Shown here: piece after piece, positions 22,662-37,819 of the stretch | Layout: every line of letters begins with the position of its first letter | Position numbering within the stretch: the first letter of the stretch is position 1 | From: Xestospongia muta | Taxonomy: Eukaryota > Porifera > Demospongiae > Haplosclerida > Petrosiidae | Assembly (NCBI GenBank): GCA_963693285.1 | Contig: OY848931.1 | Location: forward strand, 3,700,079-3,764,078 | Length of the DNA stretch: 64,000 nucleotides | Direction: 5' to 3' | Notes under the pieces: model-generated | What the model saw: only the letters and a program-made list of their open reading frames with translations | Database searches by the model: none | Told to the model about the DNA's origin: nothing | Made by a program: the position numbers and the translations under genes

Positions 22662-25192
22662 ATGGAAACTGCTGGACTAATCATTAATGGTCTAGCCAAA
22701 CCTAGTTCATTTGATAGTAATATGGAGATGCAAGCTCTAAGGGAAGAACTGGATCGAGTGAACGCAGAATTTATGAGAGTAAGATCATTCACAATAACAA
22801 TGCCAAGAGAGGTTTTGTATTTTCTTGTTTTGTTAGGCAAATGAAGAAAGAGCTAAGGCTGCTGAATATGGTCTGGTCCTTTTGGAAGAGAAACAACAGC
22901 TGCAGTACAAAACAGAAGAGCTGACTTCTTTGTATGAGACAACTAAACAAGAACTTGATACATCAATTCATGTATGGATATTCCCCTCCTAAATCTGACT
23001 ATGATATCATTTCCTTTTAGACATTGCGTCAAGTACAGAGAGATTATGAGAAAAGAATCAGAGATATTGAACGTCAAAGAGAGCAATTGTTGGATGAGAT
23101 GGATGGGAGGGAGAAGGAGCTTTTAGTAAGGGTCGAGGGACTCGAAGAAGAGCGTCGTGGACTGGAACGTCAGCTAAAGAAAACATCGTCACAACATGAC
23201 TATCTTGTTGATGCAAATGCTATACTGAGTAGTGAGAATGAGAGGTATTTATTACTTTAAAATGTAGAGGCAATTGGTATGATCTTTCTTCTCTATTATG
23301 ATAGGCTCAAGAAAGACATTAGTGTTCAGAAAGAAGAGATTCGGTCACTGAAAAAAGAGGAGCTTAATATGCAGACTGAGTTGGATGATCTTCGGAATGA
23401 AGTCGAGAGAACACGACCAAAATTAGAGAAGATTACCCAGTATGAAGAAGAGCTTCACAATCTAACTGAACAAAACAATTCATTACATTCTGACCTAATT
23501 TCTCTACAAGAACAATATGAGAGTATTTTACACGAACGAGATGATTTAGAACAACAAACAAAAGATGTCTTTGAAGCTCTTAATGAAGAAAGAGAAGCAA
23601 AGACTATGTTGGAGACTAGACTTCAAGAAGATATGTTGAGATCGCCTGATCGTGTCCCATGGCTGACAGAAAGTATTACCCATCTTGCTAGCGACATTGA
23701 TCCCCTCCAATCAATATCTGCACCAACTTCTCCTCTTCCCAATGGTGACAATATCCATTCAACTCCTTTCTCTACAAAACCCCGCCTACCAAGTTTATTG
23801 AGTGAATTACAACATTCTTTCCTCCCATCAGCTACATCAGAGCTTCAGCTATCGTCAAGTGGACAAAATCGTTTGGGGGAAGTGCAAATTAAATTAAAAG
23901 AAACAGAAGCTAAAAATCATGTCTTGGAATCAGAAAAAGCACAGCTTGAGAAAAAAGTGAGAGAGTTGGAAGTGATGTGTAATGAATTGGAAAAATGGAG
24001 AGTCAAATATCAACAAGATATTGAGGGGAAAGAAGTTGATATAACAAGTTTAAAAGATGAATTGACTGCCAAAAAAGAAATCATAGGACAACTTAAAAGC
24101 AAGTTGAGTTCACTTAGCGGAGAAAAGGCAACTCTAGAAATTGAACTAGAAGGATCTAAGGAAGAAATGAGTCGTTTAAGAGACACTTCAAAATTAGAAG
24201 GAGAGAAGCTTCAAAAGGAGATAGCAGAGGAACAAGTGAGAAGTGTAGAGCTCAGAGGCCGCGTCACAGAACTTGAAGAGAAACTGAGTCAAAATGTGAA
24301 CAATTTGGAGAAATTGGAGATTGTTTTAGTCAATTCAACAGGAGAAATGATATCGATGAAAGAAGAGATTCTTAATCTTCACAAAGCTGTGACAAGTCTT
24401 CATGCAGAAAATAAATTCTCCACTCCTCCTCTCTCTTCACCTGAAATCAACACTGAGAAATCTTCCTCTCTGTTGCCTAGCAACGAAGACACATCCGATG
24501 TCTTTTACCTATCAGTACAAGAAGGCAAAAAGAAGCTGAAAATTAATCAAGAAAGTCAGACAGTAGCTGAAGTAACTCAACTACGAGACTTACTTCGTCA
24601 AGTACGAATTCCACTAGAAGCTTTTACAAGGAGAATGCTGGAGCATTCATTGAAAACATCGTCTCACCTTATGGCTGGAAATATAACGGGTAAGTCTGAT
24701 GACAACTCACTGAAGAAAATAGCAGAACTTGAAGGTACTGTTAACAAACTACGAGCTCGTTTAGCTAACAAGACAGAGGAAGTGACCCAGTTACGTACCA
24801 TTATGAAAGCACGTCAGACAACAGTGGATGTTACTGTAAGCAGTTTGAAGAGTAAGCTAGACAGTCAAAACAGAGCTCATGAAACTGAAATTAATCAACT
24901 GAAACATAAGATTAAAACTCTACGTAAAGAGAGAGATGACCAGACCAGTCTATGCGCTTTAACATCACGACGTTGTCAAGAGTATCTCGGAGAGATTAGC
25001 AAGTTAAAGAGAAAAATAGATGAAGTGAGAGGAGAGTGTGACCAACTCCGAAGTGAGAACAAACTTGTCAATGTTTATCTTGAGCGAGCTATCAAACAGA
25101 AGCTTGAAATTAGCCAGCAGCTGGAGAGATATCGTGAAGAAGAGGAAAGAACACGAATGATTCCTCTAACTTTGTCTGCTTCCAGAGTATGA
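22662..25192 (+). CDS. Bicaudal-D-type dynein adaptor
   Basis: A coiled-coil adaptor that links dynein-dynactin to cargo. Four exons are read: 22662-22778, 22836-22971, 23021-23244 and 23305-25192. The N-terminal coiled coil carries the CC1 box (KAAEYGLVLLEEKQQLQ), the dynein light-intermediate-chain contact in this family. It is followed by ILSSENERLKKDI, like BICD. A Ser/Pro-rich hinge (about 23690-23830) separates it from the next coiled coils. The C-terminal cargo-binding coiled coil reads LTSRRCQEYLGEISKLKRK and NVYLERAIKQKLEISQQLE, closely matching the BICD1/2 CTD. The total is about 790 residues, near the usual 820-970. The GTG two codons upstream of the ATG is not needed as a start. 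Confidence 0.9.
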
Positions 25193-25351
25193 CATAACTG
25201 TTTCTATGTCACAAAATTCATCCATTCTTACAATTTTAATTTTTGCTAAATAAATTTTTATTTCAAATGAATCGTACAATGCTAATTTTGTCATCCTAAT
25301 AATATTATCATTATGTCAATAGTATATTGTATATGTCAAATGTTTCTGTTG

Positions 25352-25816
25352 TTAGTCACTGTTTTCAGCCTTTTCTAATCTTTCCAGAGCCTTCTTCCTG
25401 CCCCAAACACTTATACTAAATGACAAAAGAAAATATTAATTATTAACACGATTGCCTGATTCCTATGCATTCAGTCTGATACTCAAAAAATCATACCTGG
25501 TATCAGGTTTCCATATGCAAACTACTAAGAAAAGTATAAAGTTAAGTCCCATACCATACACCCATAAATTCTCCCATTCTTCCTTTTGTCTTTTCTCTCC
25601 TGGCAGCAAAGGCTGTAAAAACATATATATGTATATATATTAGAATATAATCATTTATTATTGAATTAATATAGCTCTTACTTTCTCGTTAAATAAGAAA
25701 CCATTCGGAGGCTCTGGTTTATCTAGGTCTGTAGATACGGTAGCTCGAAGTCTCTTGGGCTTAATAAACGGTGAAAATTGATTCCATCTCCTCCAAACTT
25801 TTCGTAAAGTAGCCAT
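25352..25816 (-). CDS. NDUFB11: Mitochondrial complex I subunit NDUFB11 (ESSS family)
   Basis: A single-pass accessory subunit of the NADH:ubiquinone oxidoreductase membrane arm. Three exons are read (25816-25682, 25612-about 25495, about 25418-25352), giving about 105 residues. The N-terminus (MATLRKVWRRWNQF) is basic and amphipathic, as expected for mitochondrial import. NGFLFNEKPLLPGEKR is followed by the membrane segment VYGMGLNFILFLVVCIW, then KPDTSISVWGRKKALERLE, the usual ESSS C-terminal pattern (KPD...W..KALERL). The stop TAA is at 25352-25354. It is head-to-head with FSIP1, with only 54 bp between the start codons. Confidence 0.78.
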
Positions 25817-25870
25817 GTTTTTTCGACCACGCCCACGATAAATTCGTGCGAGTGTAGCGGGAAATTTAAA
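25817..25870. promoter_or_regulatory. 54-bp bidirectional promoter, NDUFB11 / FSIP1
   Basis: Only 54 bp separate the divergent ATGs. It contains CCACGCCCACG (GC-box-like) and CGTGCGAGTG. Both genes need promoter and 5' UTR sequence here unless transcription starts inside the opposite gene. Confidence 0.6.
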
Positions 25871-27668
25871 ATGATGGAGGCTGACACTCCTAACACAATG
25901 GAACTGCTGAACCCAGGAAGGTTAGCTACAGTTCACCACCTCTTCATAATAAGGCTCTCTTTATTTACACAGCATTGCAATCTATGAGAGAGACGAAACT
26001 GATATCACAACATATGCAGTAAATGATAAGGTGACATATGTACATATATATTCATTGTCTGTTCCTTCCATAACAGAGATCACACAGTCGTTTAGAATAC
26101 CTACCTCCTGATGGTATGTAAGTTTAGTATGCACATCTCAGTATAAATCAATGCTCTCATTAGCCCCTCACGGTATCAATAATGAAGGGGTGGAGACAGT
26201 TCAATCTGATGAGCTTTATAAACGAATATATGAATTAGCTGAAACAGTTCAGAGAGAAATAAATGACAAACAAAGCCAGAATGAAGTGACCCATAATGAG
26301 GAGGTCATGACAGACAGACCAGTAGATGTTTCCTTTGAGAGTGAGATAGATGAAGATAATGGAGATATGGTTATAAAAATAAAAAAAGGAATAGCAAAAA
26401 TGAAACGATTAGACATCAAACTTGCTGACATCTCAAAGGTATGTCCCTTTAATGTACACAACTAATTAAATGTGAGTTTTTTAATTTAGAAAGAAAAAGC
26501 GATCAAAAAACAACGGAGTTTATTGGAGAACTCTGATCAGTGGGAGTTAGACCCCTCAATTAGTATGACTAATTAAATTAAGAGTATCGTTCATTGATTG
26601 TATTTAATAGGTGATGTTTCTATTGGTACTTCACCTGTATTTCCTACACAGCCTCTTGAAAGAAAAGGCAGGTGGAATAATTTCACGTATGTTGTTTATT
26701 GTCTAACAGATGATACTGAGTGTATTGTGGAATGTTTGGAGACTGAAACTCATCCCAATCAAGATGGGAATGAGTCTGAACAAAATGAAAATGAAAGTCA
26801 GTCAGAAAATAAATCAAGTAAAAATGATAGTCATTTCATTGCCAGAAACAAAGAGGTTAGTATGGTTACTATGGTAACAAAACAGTATTGTATTTTGCTC
26901 TCTAGTTAGCTGGAGAGGCAAGTCAAGTGGTTGCTATGACAGAAGCTGAAAAGAAACGTCTTGAGGAATTGTTGGGAGAGGAAGATGATAAGAACAATCT
27001 AGGTGAAGAGGAGAGTCAATGCAAGACAAAGGAAGGGTTTGGTTACAGTAGTGAGGACCTAGCGATCCTTAGTAACATAGACAGGTAAAATGTCATTCGA
27101 AAGATATAATGTTAGTATCATATTATAGACAGTTAGAGAGTTTAGTTCCAACGCTTACATTGAGTAGTGAATTACAATCACCTGTAAGTTATTGTGTGTG
27201 TCCATTTTATGTCAATATGTATTTTCATTTATCCATTGTGCATACTCATCTGTCCATTATTTCTACTACCAATAGATATTTAATAGATAATGATGGATAT
27301 TAAAAATAAAATTTTACTAAAATATTAAATTAACTAAAAATAAATATAGTGAACAAAATTAAAACATTAACTAAACAATATTATATTTTAAACAGATGAT
27401 GGAGTACACTAGTGTTGCTAAGCAACCAGGAGAAGAGGTCCTTGCAGTGTTACAAGAACATCGATCAGAACGTAAAAGACTCTTAGAAATTGATGAGCAA
27501 CTTACCAGACTGCACCAGTCAGAGGATGACAGTGAAGTATGTAATTGTTGTATTGTATCTATTAATATATTAATGTAGGAGGTAGTAATGTTAACAGAGG
27601 CACAACTTCAAGCTTTATTGGAGCAGTATCGAACAGAACAGGCTGCAACATCTCCTGAAGTATATTAG
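25871..27668 (+). CDS. FSIP1: FSIP1-like (fibrous sheath-interacting protein 1)
   Basis: A predicted cytoplasmic, acidic, partly coiled-coil protein. The family is linked to the sperm tail fibrous sheath and cilia. Starting at 25871 (MMEADTPNTMELLNPG), the exons join to give YLPPDAPHGINNEG, IKKGIAKMKRLDIKLADI, KEKAIKKQRS, EAEKKRLEELLGEED, SSEDLAILSNIDRQLESL, RKRLLEIDEQLTRL and LTEAQLQALLEQY. In order these match the short conserved blocks of FSIP1 (the MKKLDK..L..KEKEIKKQ, EKKRL.ELL, L.EIDEKL and LSEEQL.CLL pattern). The stop TAG is at 27666-27668. The middle is Glu/Asn/Ser-rich and unconserved. Confidence 0.72.
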
Positions 27669-27782
27669 AAAGTTATAATTATTTAATATTCATAAATAAA
27701 CCACGCCCATTATAATTTGCCCCTCCCGTGTGTTTTCGGCAAAGGGTTAAATTTTGCTATCTCTATTCTCCTCGACGATTGA

Positions 27783-30983
<3,201 letters not shown>

Positions 30984-31469
30984 TGTCCAGAAATATTTTC
31001 TATTATTTTAATCCTCTATTTTGAGACAATATGTTGTATACCTTGTAACCATGGCAATATTATAATGATTTCATAGTTATCATGAATAATAGAATGACCT
31101 AATACAGACTTCCCTTTGGCAAGTGAACTATTAAAATACCAAATATGGATAAATACCAACAGAACAATGAGGAGGAGTGTATATACAGAGAATATGATAA
31201 CATGTAGTAGTGCCAGAAAATATAACCTTGAAGTCCAGCTTCAAGATATTCTATCTGACAAATTCCACTACATATATGGCAGCTGCTATCTCTCTCTCAA
31301 CACTCCTACATGCTTTAAAATAAGAGATGTTATATAATAATTGTGTGTGTGTACCAAAAGAAAACAAACAAACATAATTGTAGCAGTTTAAAAGACTGAA
31401 AGACACATATATTAAATGTTAAAATAGTCACTGTGTTCATAACATAACTGACAGTTCTAACTTGGTTTG
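30984..31469. other. Intergenic region, EDEM / orphan secreted protein (tail to tail)
   Basis: About 490 bp between two convergent stop codons. It contains one X-box-like GTAACCATGGCAAT at 31045 and a short GT run near 31345. No gene is supported. The small open frame at 31116-31337 shows no recognisable feature. Confidence 0.6.
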
Positions 31470-32434
31470 TTATACTCTAAAAAGGTGGTGTAGTCCAAAC
31501 AGTGTAAAGAAGAGTGCTAAAAATAGCGGTAGAGATAGTGATATACTATAACCTGCTCCAGTATATGTTGTAGGCTGAGTGATTCGACCAGGTGTAGTCC
31601 GAATCAAAAGGTTTGAAGGATAGTCACCTGGTCTATTATCACACCAATATTCATCATCAAAATCTGTATTGAAAAAGCCAGAACAAATGAATGGAACAAC
31701 TTAGATGAATAAAAGGCTGTATTAATAATAAATTAATAGATAGATACATAGGACTGACCAACAGGAGCACTTAGTGTCACCCGATAATATATTTCAGTGT
31801 CTGAAAGATCACAAGAATCATCACAGAAGAATTTAGCTGTCATACTAGTAGCAGGGACACGTCTACAATACGATGCAATTCCCTAGAAATAAATAAAATA
31901 TTTAAATCAAGCAATTTACATGTCATTTTTCTTACATTACCACAAGCTTGTTCTACATCATCGTTAATGGTAACACTAATTAATGGTGATCAAAAATTTA
32001 AGTAGATCATCAACAACAAAAACTTACCAGATTCTAGATGACCCAAATTGAGTTGTTTGTATCTACATAGAGATAAGATTCCAAATGAGTGGTGTCTAAA
32101 TAATTTTGCTCGAATGCTCATGTCTTGTTAACTCACATTGACTTCAACATATTGGTTGTCTCGAGATGCTGTTATAGTGATACAGGGATCAGCAAGCATA
32201 CGTTCTGGGTTTGGTATTATAAGTCGAGCATAGCCCAAAGGTGTCCCATTTTCAAGAGAAGCAGTTGTGTTATCATAAGTTTGGTTCATCCAAGCTGTAC
32301 ATGCTTCGGTTGCTAGAGCTGGAGACACAAAGAATATCATGGAAATAGCGTTTTTCTTTTTATACGCTTTCTTGCATTTATTGCTAATCACTTACCGATA
32401 ATGCTGAGAACTAGTATCGTCGCAAAGATCTTCA
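31470..32434 (-). CDS. Orphan secreted or GPI-anchored Cys-containing protein
   Basis: Family not recognised. Six exons are read. The first encodes a signal peptide (MKIFATILVLSIIG, ATG at 32434). The ectodomain includes ALATEACTAWMNQTYDNTT, RLIIPNPERMLADPCITI, GILSLCRYKQLNLGHLESG, VTINDDVEQACGN, IASYCRRVPATSMTAKFFCD and DFDDEYWCDNRPGDYPSN, with about eight cysteines and several N-glycosylation sequons (NQT, NTT). The C-terminus is hydrophobic (SISLSLPLFLALFFTLFGL) and ends six residues later (HHLFRV, TAA at 31470). That fits a GPI-attachment signal or a C-terminal membrane anchor. It is divergent from ADAM10 by 160 bp. Existence is supported by clean splice sites and an unbroken frame; function is unknown. 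Confidence 0.7.
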
Positions 32435-32594
32435 TGTCTGGAGGAGAGAGAGAGAGCGAAAGGTGACGAAGACGTTGTGGAATCCCTGTTAAGTTAAATG
32501 AGCCAATTACGAGCTCCTCCCTTTTTTCCTAAGTTGGAGCTAATATGCATCACATGATAAAGGGAGTGGCTCCTGAGAATGCAAAATTTGTATA
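32435..32594. promoter_or_regulatory. Bidirectional promoter, orphan secreted protein / ADAM10
   Basis: A 160 bp gap separates the divergent ATGs, with a short GA tract near 32438-32456 (CT on the sense strand of the minus gene) and ATCACATGATAA near 32550. Role inferred from position. Confidence 0.5.
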
Positions 32595-34961
32595 ATGGCT
32601 TGTCACAGAAAATTTTTGTTGTTTTTTTCTATTATAAGTAATTTCGCTCTCTCAGGTATAAGATAAATCTATAATTATAATAATCGTACAATATATTACT
32701 TCCTCTTTTTGCAGTTTTGACTCTAGAGGACTATATCAAGTATTTCGAGTCGGTAAAAGTTGTTCCATCATTTATTGAGTCCTCAAGCAAACATATTACT
32801 GCATATGTAGACTTTAATGCTCATGGAAGGTAAACATCTTACAGTAAGAATACACTATAAGTAGTTACTAACTCTCATCAGTAGATCAGAAATTTATAAA
32901 TACTGATTTTCATTTCCAAACACTAAGCATTTATATAGCAGACAACTTCATCTATAATGTTAATTTCTCCATCTTCTATTGCAGAGGCTTTCAACTTCAT
33001 GTTGCAACTAACCAGCATCTCTTCACATCTGACTTTCATTTGAGAGTTCATGAAGATAATGGTCATATCCATACAAGGAAAGTGGATACTCGACATATAG
33101 TTATTGGTCATGTTAGGGGTCAGTAAAATGGAATCTGATAGTGAGGGCACTTACTGTCTATTGTCTCACTCTAGGTGAAACAAATTCTCTTGTTCATGGT
33201 AAAATCTCTGAAAGTCATTTTGAGGGGATTATTCATGTTCCTGGGTAAGTGGAGAGAGAGAGAGAGAGAAGGAGAGACAGATTTGCAGATGCAATTTATA
33301 ATATCTCTCCTTACACTGTAGAGAAACATACCATGTAGAACAGATTGCCAAGTATGTACACTGACTTATCTATTCAAACTAACTACTGTTATTTTTGGCT
33401 AGATATTTCCCAACAACTCAAGAAAATGACAATGTCATTGTTTATAAAGCCAGTGATGTTAACCTTACTCATCCTCATCTGTGTGGTCATGGACAACATA
33501 GTACATACTTACAGACACTCCAGGTGGGCACTTGTTCTATTATATTTAAAGGAGTTCATCATATGTCATCAAATTGTCATTAGTATATTGATCAACAGGA
33601 ATCAGGTGGGTATTTTTACAAGACAAACAGACAGCAACAGTTGAAGAAAAGACAAGGTAGCAGTGGTTTGTAAATATATTATAGAGTGATTTTATTGGGA
33701 GGGGTCAAACAGAGGATTCTCCATTGGACACATGTACTATACATGTTTGGGCTGACTATGAGTTTTATTCAAATGTTGGCAACAGTGATGAAGCTACTGT
33801 ATGTCATAAAAATTTACATAAATATTTTATAATTCTTTGTTAAAGACTTTAGATGAAATGGCTCTACATATTACAGAATCTGACAAAATTTATAGGTAAT
33901 CACCACGCTATTAATAGTTACATAACTATTATATTTTTTATAGAGATACAATATTTTTTGATGGTAGTAGAGAGTTAACAGGATACGGAGTAGCCATAAC
34001 TGCAGCTGATGTATGTGTCATGTGATTATCATATGATATTCATGTGAGAATTATATTATAGATTATTAAAACTAACAATCCCAGTAATAATCCACTCTAT
34101 GGAACATTTACAGTTGATGAATTACTCACAGCCTTTGCAGCTTTTGTGAGTCTCCTTCATAAAATAATTATGTAAACTTTATGACATCTAATAGGAATTC
34201 AACTCAGTGTGTCTGGGTCATTTGTTTACATACAGAGATTTTTTAGGTATCATTATGCATCCATCCATTTATCTTCTATCAATCTGACCATCCATCCATC
34301 CATTTATCTTCTATCAATCTGACCATCCATCCATCCATCTATCTATTCATCTTTATTATCCATACATCCATTATAGGTACTGTTGGTTTAGCTTATGTAG
34401 CTGATCCAAGTAAGAAATTTAAAGAGTAATAAAATTATTTAATTTTTTTTATTTCAGCTGGAGCTCTGGCTGGGGGTATATGTCAAGAGAGAACACAAAC
34501 ATTTGGAGGAGAACTAAAGTCAGTAAAACATTATTCATTTTATAATATAATTTATTATAATAATAACGCGGCATTAAAAATGGTATATAATTGACTGTTA
34601 TTCCTTCAGTCTTAATACAGGTCTAACAACTTTGCTTAATTTTGGTCGCAAACTACCTCAAGCAGTCTCCTTTATTGTCACAGCTCATGAAATTGGACAC
34701 AATTTTGGCTCACCAGTAAGTAAACCACACTTTACTTGCTACTAAGTTACTCTTTCTGTTAGCATGATCCTTCTGGTAGCTGTTCCCCTGGAGGATCTGA
34801 AGGAAATTATATAATGTATCCAACAGCTACTGATGGTAATTTGCCAAATAATAGAAAATTTTCCAGTTGTAGTCGAGATGTAATGGGACGTACTATTGTT
34901 AACAATGGTGACTGCTTTGTAATAAGTAAGTTATTGAATTCAAAGAATGACCAATGATCAT

Positions 34962-35004
<43 letters not shown>

Positions 35005-36286
35005 AACCATTCAGCCAAGTTTGTGGCAATGGTATAGTTGAAGGTACTGAACAATGTGACTGTGGTTCCAATGATACTTGTAAACAGAATGATCCTTGTT
35101 GTAAAATTGGAGTTTGTGAAATAGAAGATGATGCAGAATGCAGGTTAGATAGTCTCATTCCTGTACTAGTTAAGCATGAGTTTCTGTCTCTTAATTCCAG
35201 TCCTCACAAGTATGCCTGTTGCAGAGAGAACTGTACTATAGCTGCAGCTGATGTAGTATGCAGAGAAGGAGTTGAATGTCTTGGACAATCTACATGCAAA
35301 TATCCTTTTAATATTTTAAAGTCTTGTTTAATTTAACTAGTTTTTGTTCTTGACCTTGAACTGATCACTGGTATCAATGGAAGTTGTCCACAACAAACAC
35401 GAGATAATTCCAGTTACTGTAATAATGGAAATAATGTTTGTGTCGATGGAGTCTGTTCTGGTTCTGTTTGTCTAAAGTACAATGCTACACCTTGCTTCTG
35501 TACAGAGACTGATGACGAAGAAGAAGAAAATCAAGTAATGTGTGAGGATTTGTAGTAGCAGTAGTCATATCTCTCTCTCTCTCTCTCTCCAGCTATGTCA
35601 TGTTTGTTGTCAGTTTGAATCAGATGGTACATGTCAGTCCACTTTTGATAGACCAAGTAAATTTATTCTAATAATATATATATGTAAAATTATTCCTTAT
35701 ATTATAGATGTAGTTAATGCCACTATACAGTCTGGATTTCCATGCAAAGATTTCACAGGATACTGTAACGATAATGGGTAAACACTACATTGAATTGCTC
35801 TATAAGAATATGTTACATTAATTGCAGTGAATGTATCTTTGTAGACACTGATAAGCCATTAGATGATCTGAGAGTAAGATATAATAAAAGTCTACGTATA
35901 TTGGAATGATTTGAGTATTATAGGATTTGATCCCATCTTTTACTTCTATTGTTGAGTGGTTAAAGAAGAATTGGTACTGGGTACTGGCTGCTATTGTTAT
36001 TACAAGTTAGCACACCTCTCTCTTTCTTTAAACACATCCATTATCTATTCATTCATGCATTTTACAAACATTCATCCATTCCATTGGCTATTCATCCATT
36101 TATCGCAATTATTGATCTATTTAACTTTTATCCATTCTTCTAGTTATAATTATTATATTATTACAAATAACTTATCGTCGTAAAAAAACTAAAAAGAATA
36201 CTCAGACTGATACGAACGATGCCAATGAACATGTTCGTCTGTTGGAGAATCAAAGACAACAACAAGAAGAGGCAACTAGATTATAG
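32595..36286 (+). CDS. ADAM10: ADAM10-type membrane metalloprotease (Kuzbanian)
   Basis: A type I membrane sheddase that cleaves Notch- and cadherin-type ectodomains. The start at 32595 gives a signal peptide ([14 protein letters not shown]). The prodomain ([32 protein letters not shown]) is ADAM10-like, with the basic cleavage motif LKKRQ near 33650. The metalloprotease domain begins near [14 protein letters not shown] and carries [12 protein letters not shown] (HExxHxxGxxHD zinc site, near 34690) and [10 protein letters not shown]. The disintegrin/Cys-rich region has [15 protein letters not shown] and ELCHVCC-like QLCHVCCQF, then [11 protein letters not shown]. One membrane segment ([18 protein letters not shown]) precedes a short basic tail ending EEATRL (TAG 36284-36286). 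The exon junction near 33655-33695 does not resolve cleanly (see findings). Confidence 0.92.
34964..35004 (+). repeat. (CT)n microsatellite at an ADAM10 splice acceptor
   Basis: About 38 bp of CT on the sense strand, ending CTCTCAG before the disintegrin exon AACCATTCAGCC. A second, shorter tract at 35568-35591 ends CTCCAG before CTATGTCATG. Confidence 0.92.
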
Positions 36287-36497
36287 ATAGAGTGTTTATG
36301 TGTGTATCAATATAAACAATATTGTGTTTAAGTTTTTAATTCAATCGCTCCATTTGCTGACCTGTAGCACGATAATTGTGCTACGTTGTAGCAATGAATA
36401 CTATCATTTATACAACTCAGCAATTAAAATTATATTATAAAGAGGAGGGTCAGACTGTTGCCGAGTATAGAAATTTGATCACTCAGTTTCCAAGAAG

Positions 36498-37543
36498 ATG
36501 TCAGTCAAGTTAGAGAGCTCTAAACCTCCTGCAAAACCAGCAGATGTCCCTCTTAGGATTTACAGCAATCCTATCTGCCCTTACGCACAGGTAATACTGA
36601 TACACACAATTGACCTGTTTGGTTTTGTGAAAAACTGTGAAATTATTGTCTTTTTCACACATTATAGAGAGCCAGACTTGTTGCTGCTGCTAAAGGAGTA
36701 AAACATGAAATCATTCAGGTTCATTTGCGTTTAAAACCAGAATGGTTTTTGGAGGAAATCAATCCATTTGGTAAAGTACCTGTTATCGAACACAATGGAC
36801 ATATCATACGGGAATCAGCTGTTGTCTTTGGTGAGTTATGATGTAAAAACTGAAATAATAGATGATTCTCTTTCCTCTTAGACTACATTGATGAGATATA
36901 TGGAGATCAAAAGTTATGGCCATCTGATGCATACAAGAAAGCACAAAGCAAGCTTATATTAAACGATTTTGGCGAGCAGGTACTATACTGTCCACTCACA
37001 CTATCACTTTATCTATCTATACATTTCCTATTAATTTTAACTTCTTTTACTCTAGTTTACACCAAATTATTACAAATACTTTTTTAACAAACAAGATGAC
37101 AATGCAGCAGAGAACATTTTCAAGTTCTTAAAGTCGGTGGAAACAATAATTGCTCAATATGGTGGCCCTTTCATATTGGGTAGTGAAGTCACAGCTATTG
37201 ATCTGCTAATATGGCCATGGTTTGAACGAATACCAGCACTAACAAGTACTAACCCTGGTAAGCTATGAAATAGTAAGTTTAAATAGACTCACTTTAATTT
37301 TAAGTTTAATACTGATTAGATGACTTAAAATTTTCCTATCTAGATTTTAATGCTATTTATTCTCAAGAGAAGTTACCTCTCATTTGGAAATGGGTTGAAG
37401 CAATGAAGGAAGTTGATGCTGTGAAGGCAACATTTCTTTCTTCTGAGGCACACAAAGCGTTTATTGCTAAAGCAAAGGAAACTGGTGGTAACCATGACTA
37501 CAGTGTTCTTGGAAAGGACTTCATCATTTACGTCAAAGCTTAA
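36498..37543 (+). CDS. Glutathione S-transferase, omega class
   Basis: A cytosolic GST of the omega class, with thioltransferase and dehydroascorbate reductase type chemistry. Starting at MSVKLESSKPPAKP (36498), the thioredoxin-fold domain reads YSNPICPYAQRARLV. It has a Cys (not Tyr/Ser) at the catalytic position, as in GSTO1 (CPFAERTRLV). It is followed by NPFGKVPVIEHNG and ESAVVFDYIDEIY for the glutathione site. The helical domain includes IDLLIWPWFERI, typical of omega GSTs, and WKWVEAMKEVDAV. The stop TAA is at 37541-37543. It has five introns. Length is about 250 residues, normal for the class. Confidence 0.93.
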
Positions 37544-37606
37544 TAAACAATTCGTATTAATTTTACAGAGCTTATTAATGATATTTTGTTAGCGTCACAC
37601 AAACTA

Positions 37607-37700
37607 ATGAAGTAGATTTACATTTTTTGATAGATAAAAAACCCAATTTAAAAATGAAGTAGATTTACATTTTTTGATAAATAAAAAACCCAATTTAAAA
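37607..37700. repeat. 47-bp tandem duplication between GST omega and the orphan Cys-rich gene
   Basis: Two direct copies, 37607-37653 and 37654-37700, beginning ATGAAGTAGATTTACATTTT and differing at about one base. They lie in the convergent 3' region of both genes, so are likely in or near 3' UTRs. Confidence 0.9.
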
Positions 37701-37819
37701 GAGATATATGGTTGTCATAGTAACTGTAAGGACCAGGATAACATAATGATGAAAATACAAGCCAGTATAGTTTTAGATGAGATGCAACTTCCAAGTTTGA
37801 GTAGATACACAGAGGACAT

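Noticed and set aside
26598..26909. FSIP1 exon reading through VSMVTMVTKQ
   Set aside because: GTTAGT at about 26856 is a donor and CTCTCTAG at about 26906 an acceptor, so the X-box-like copy at 26865 is intronic rather than coding.
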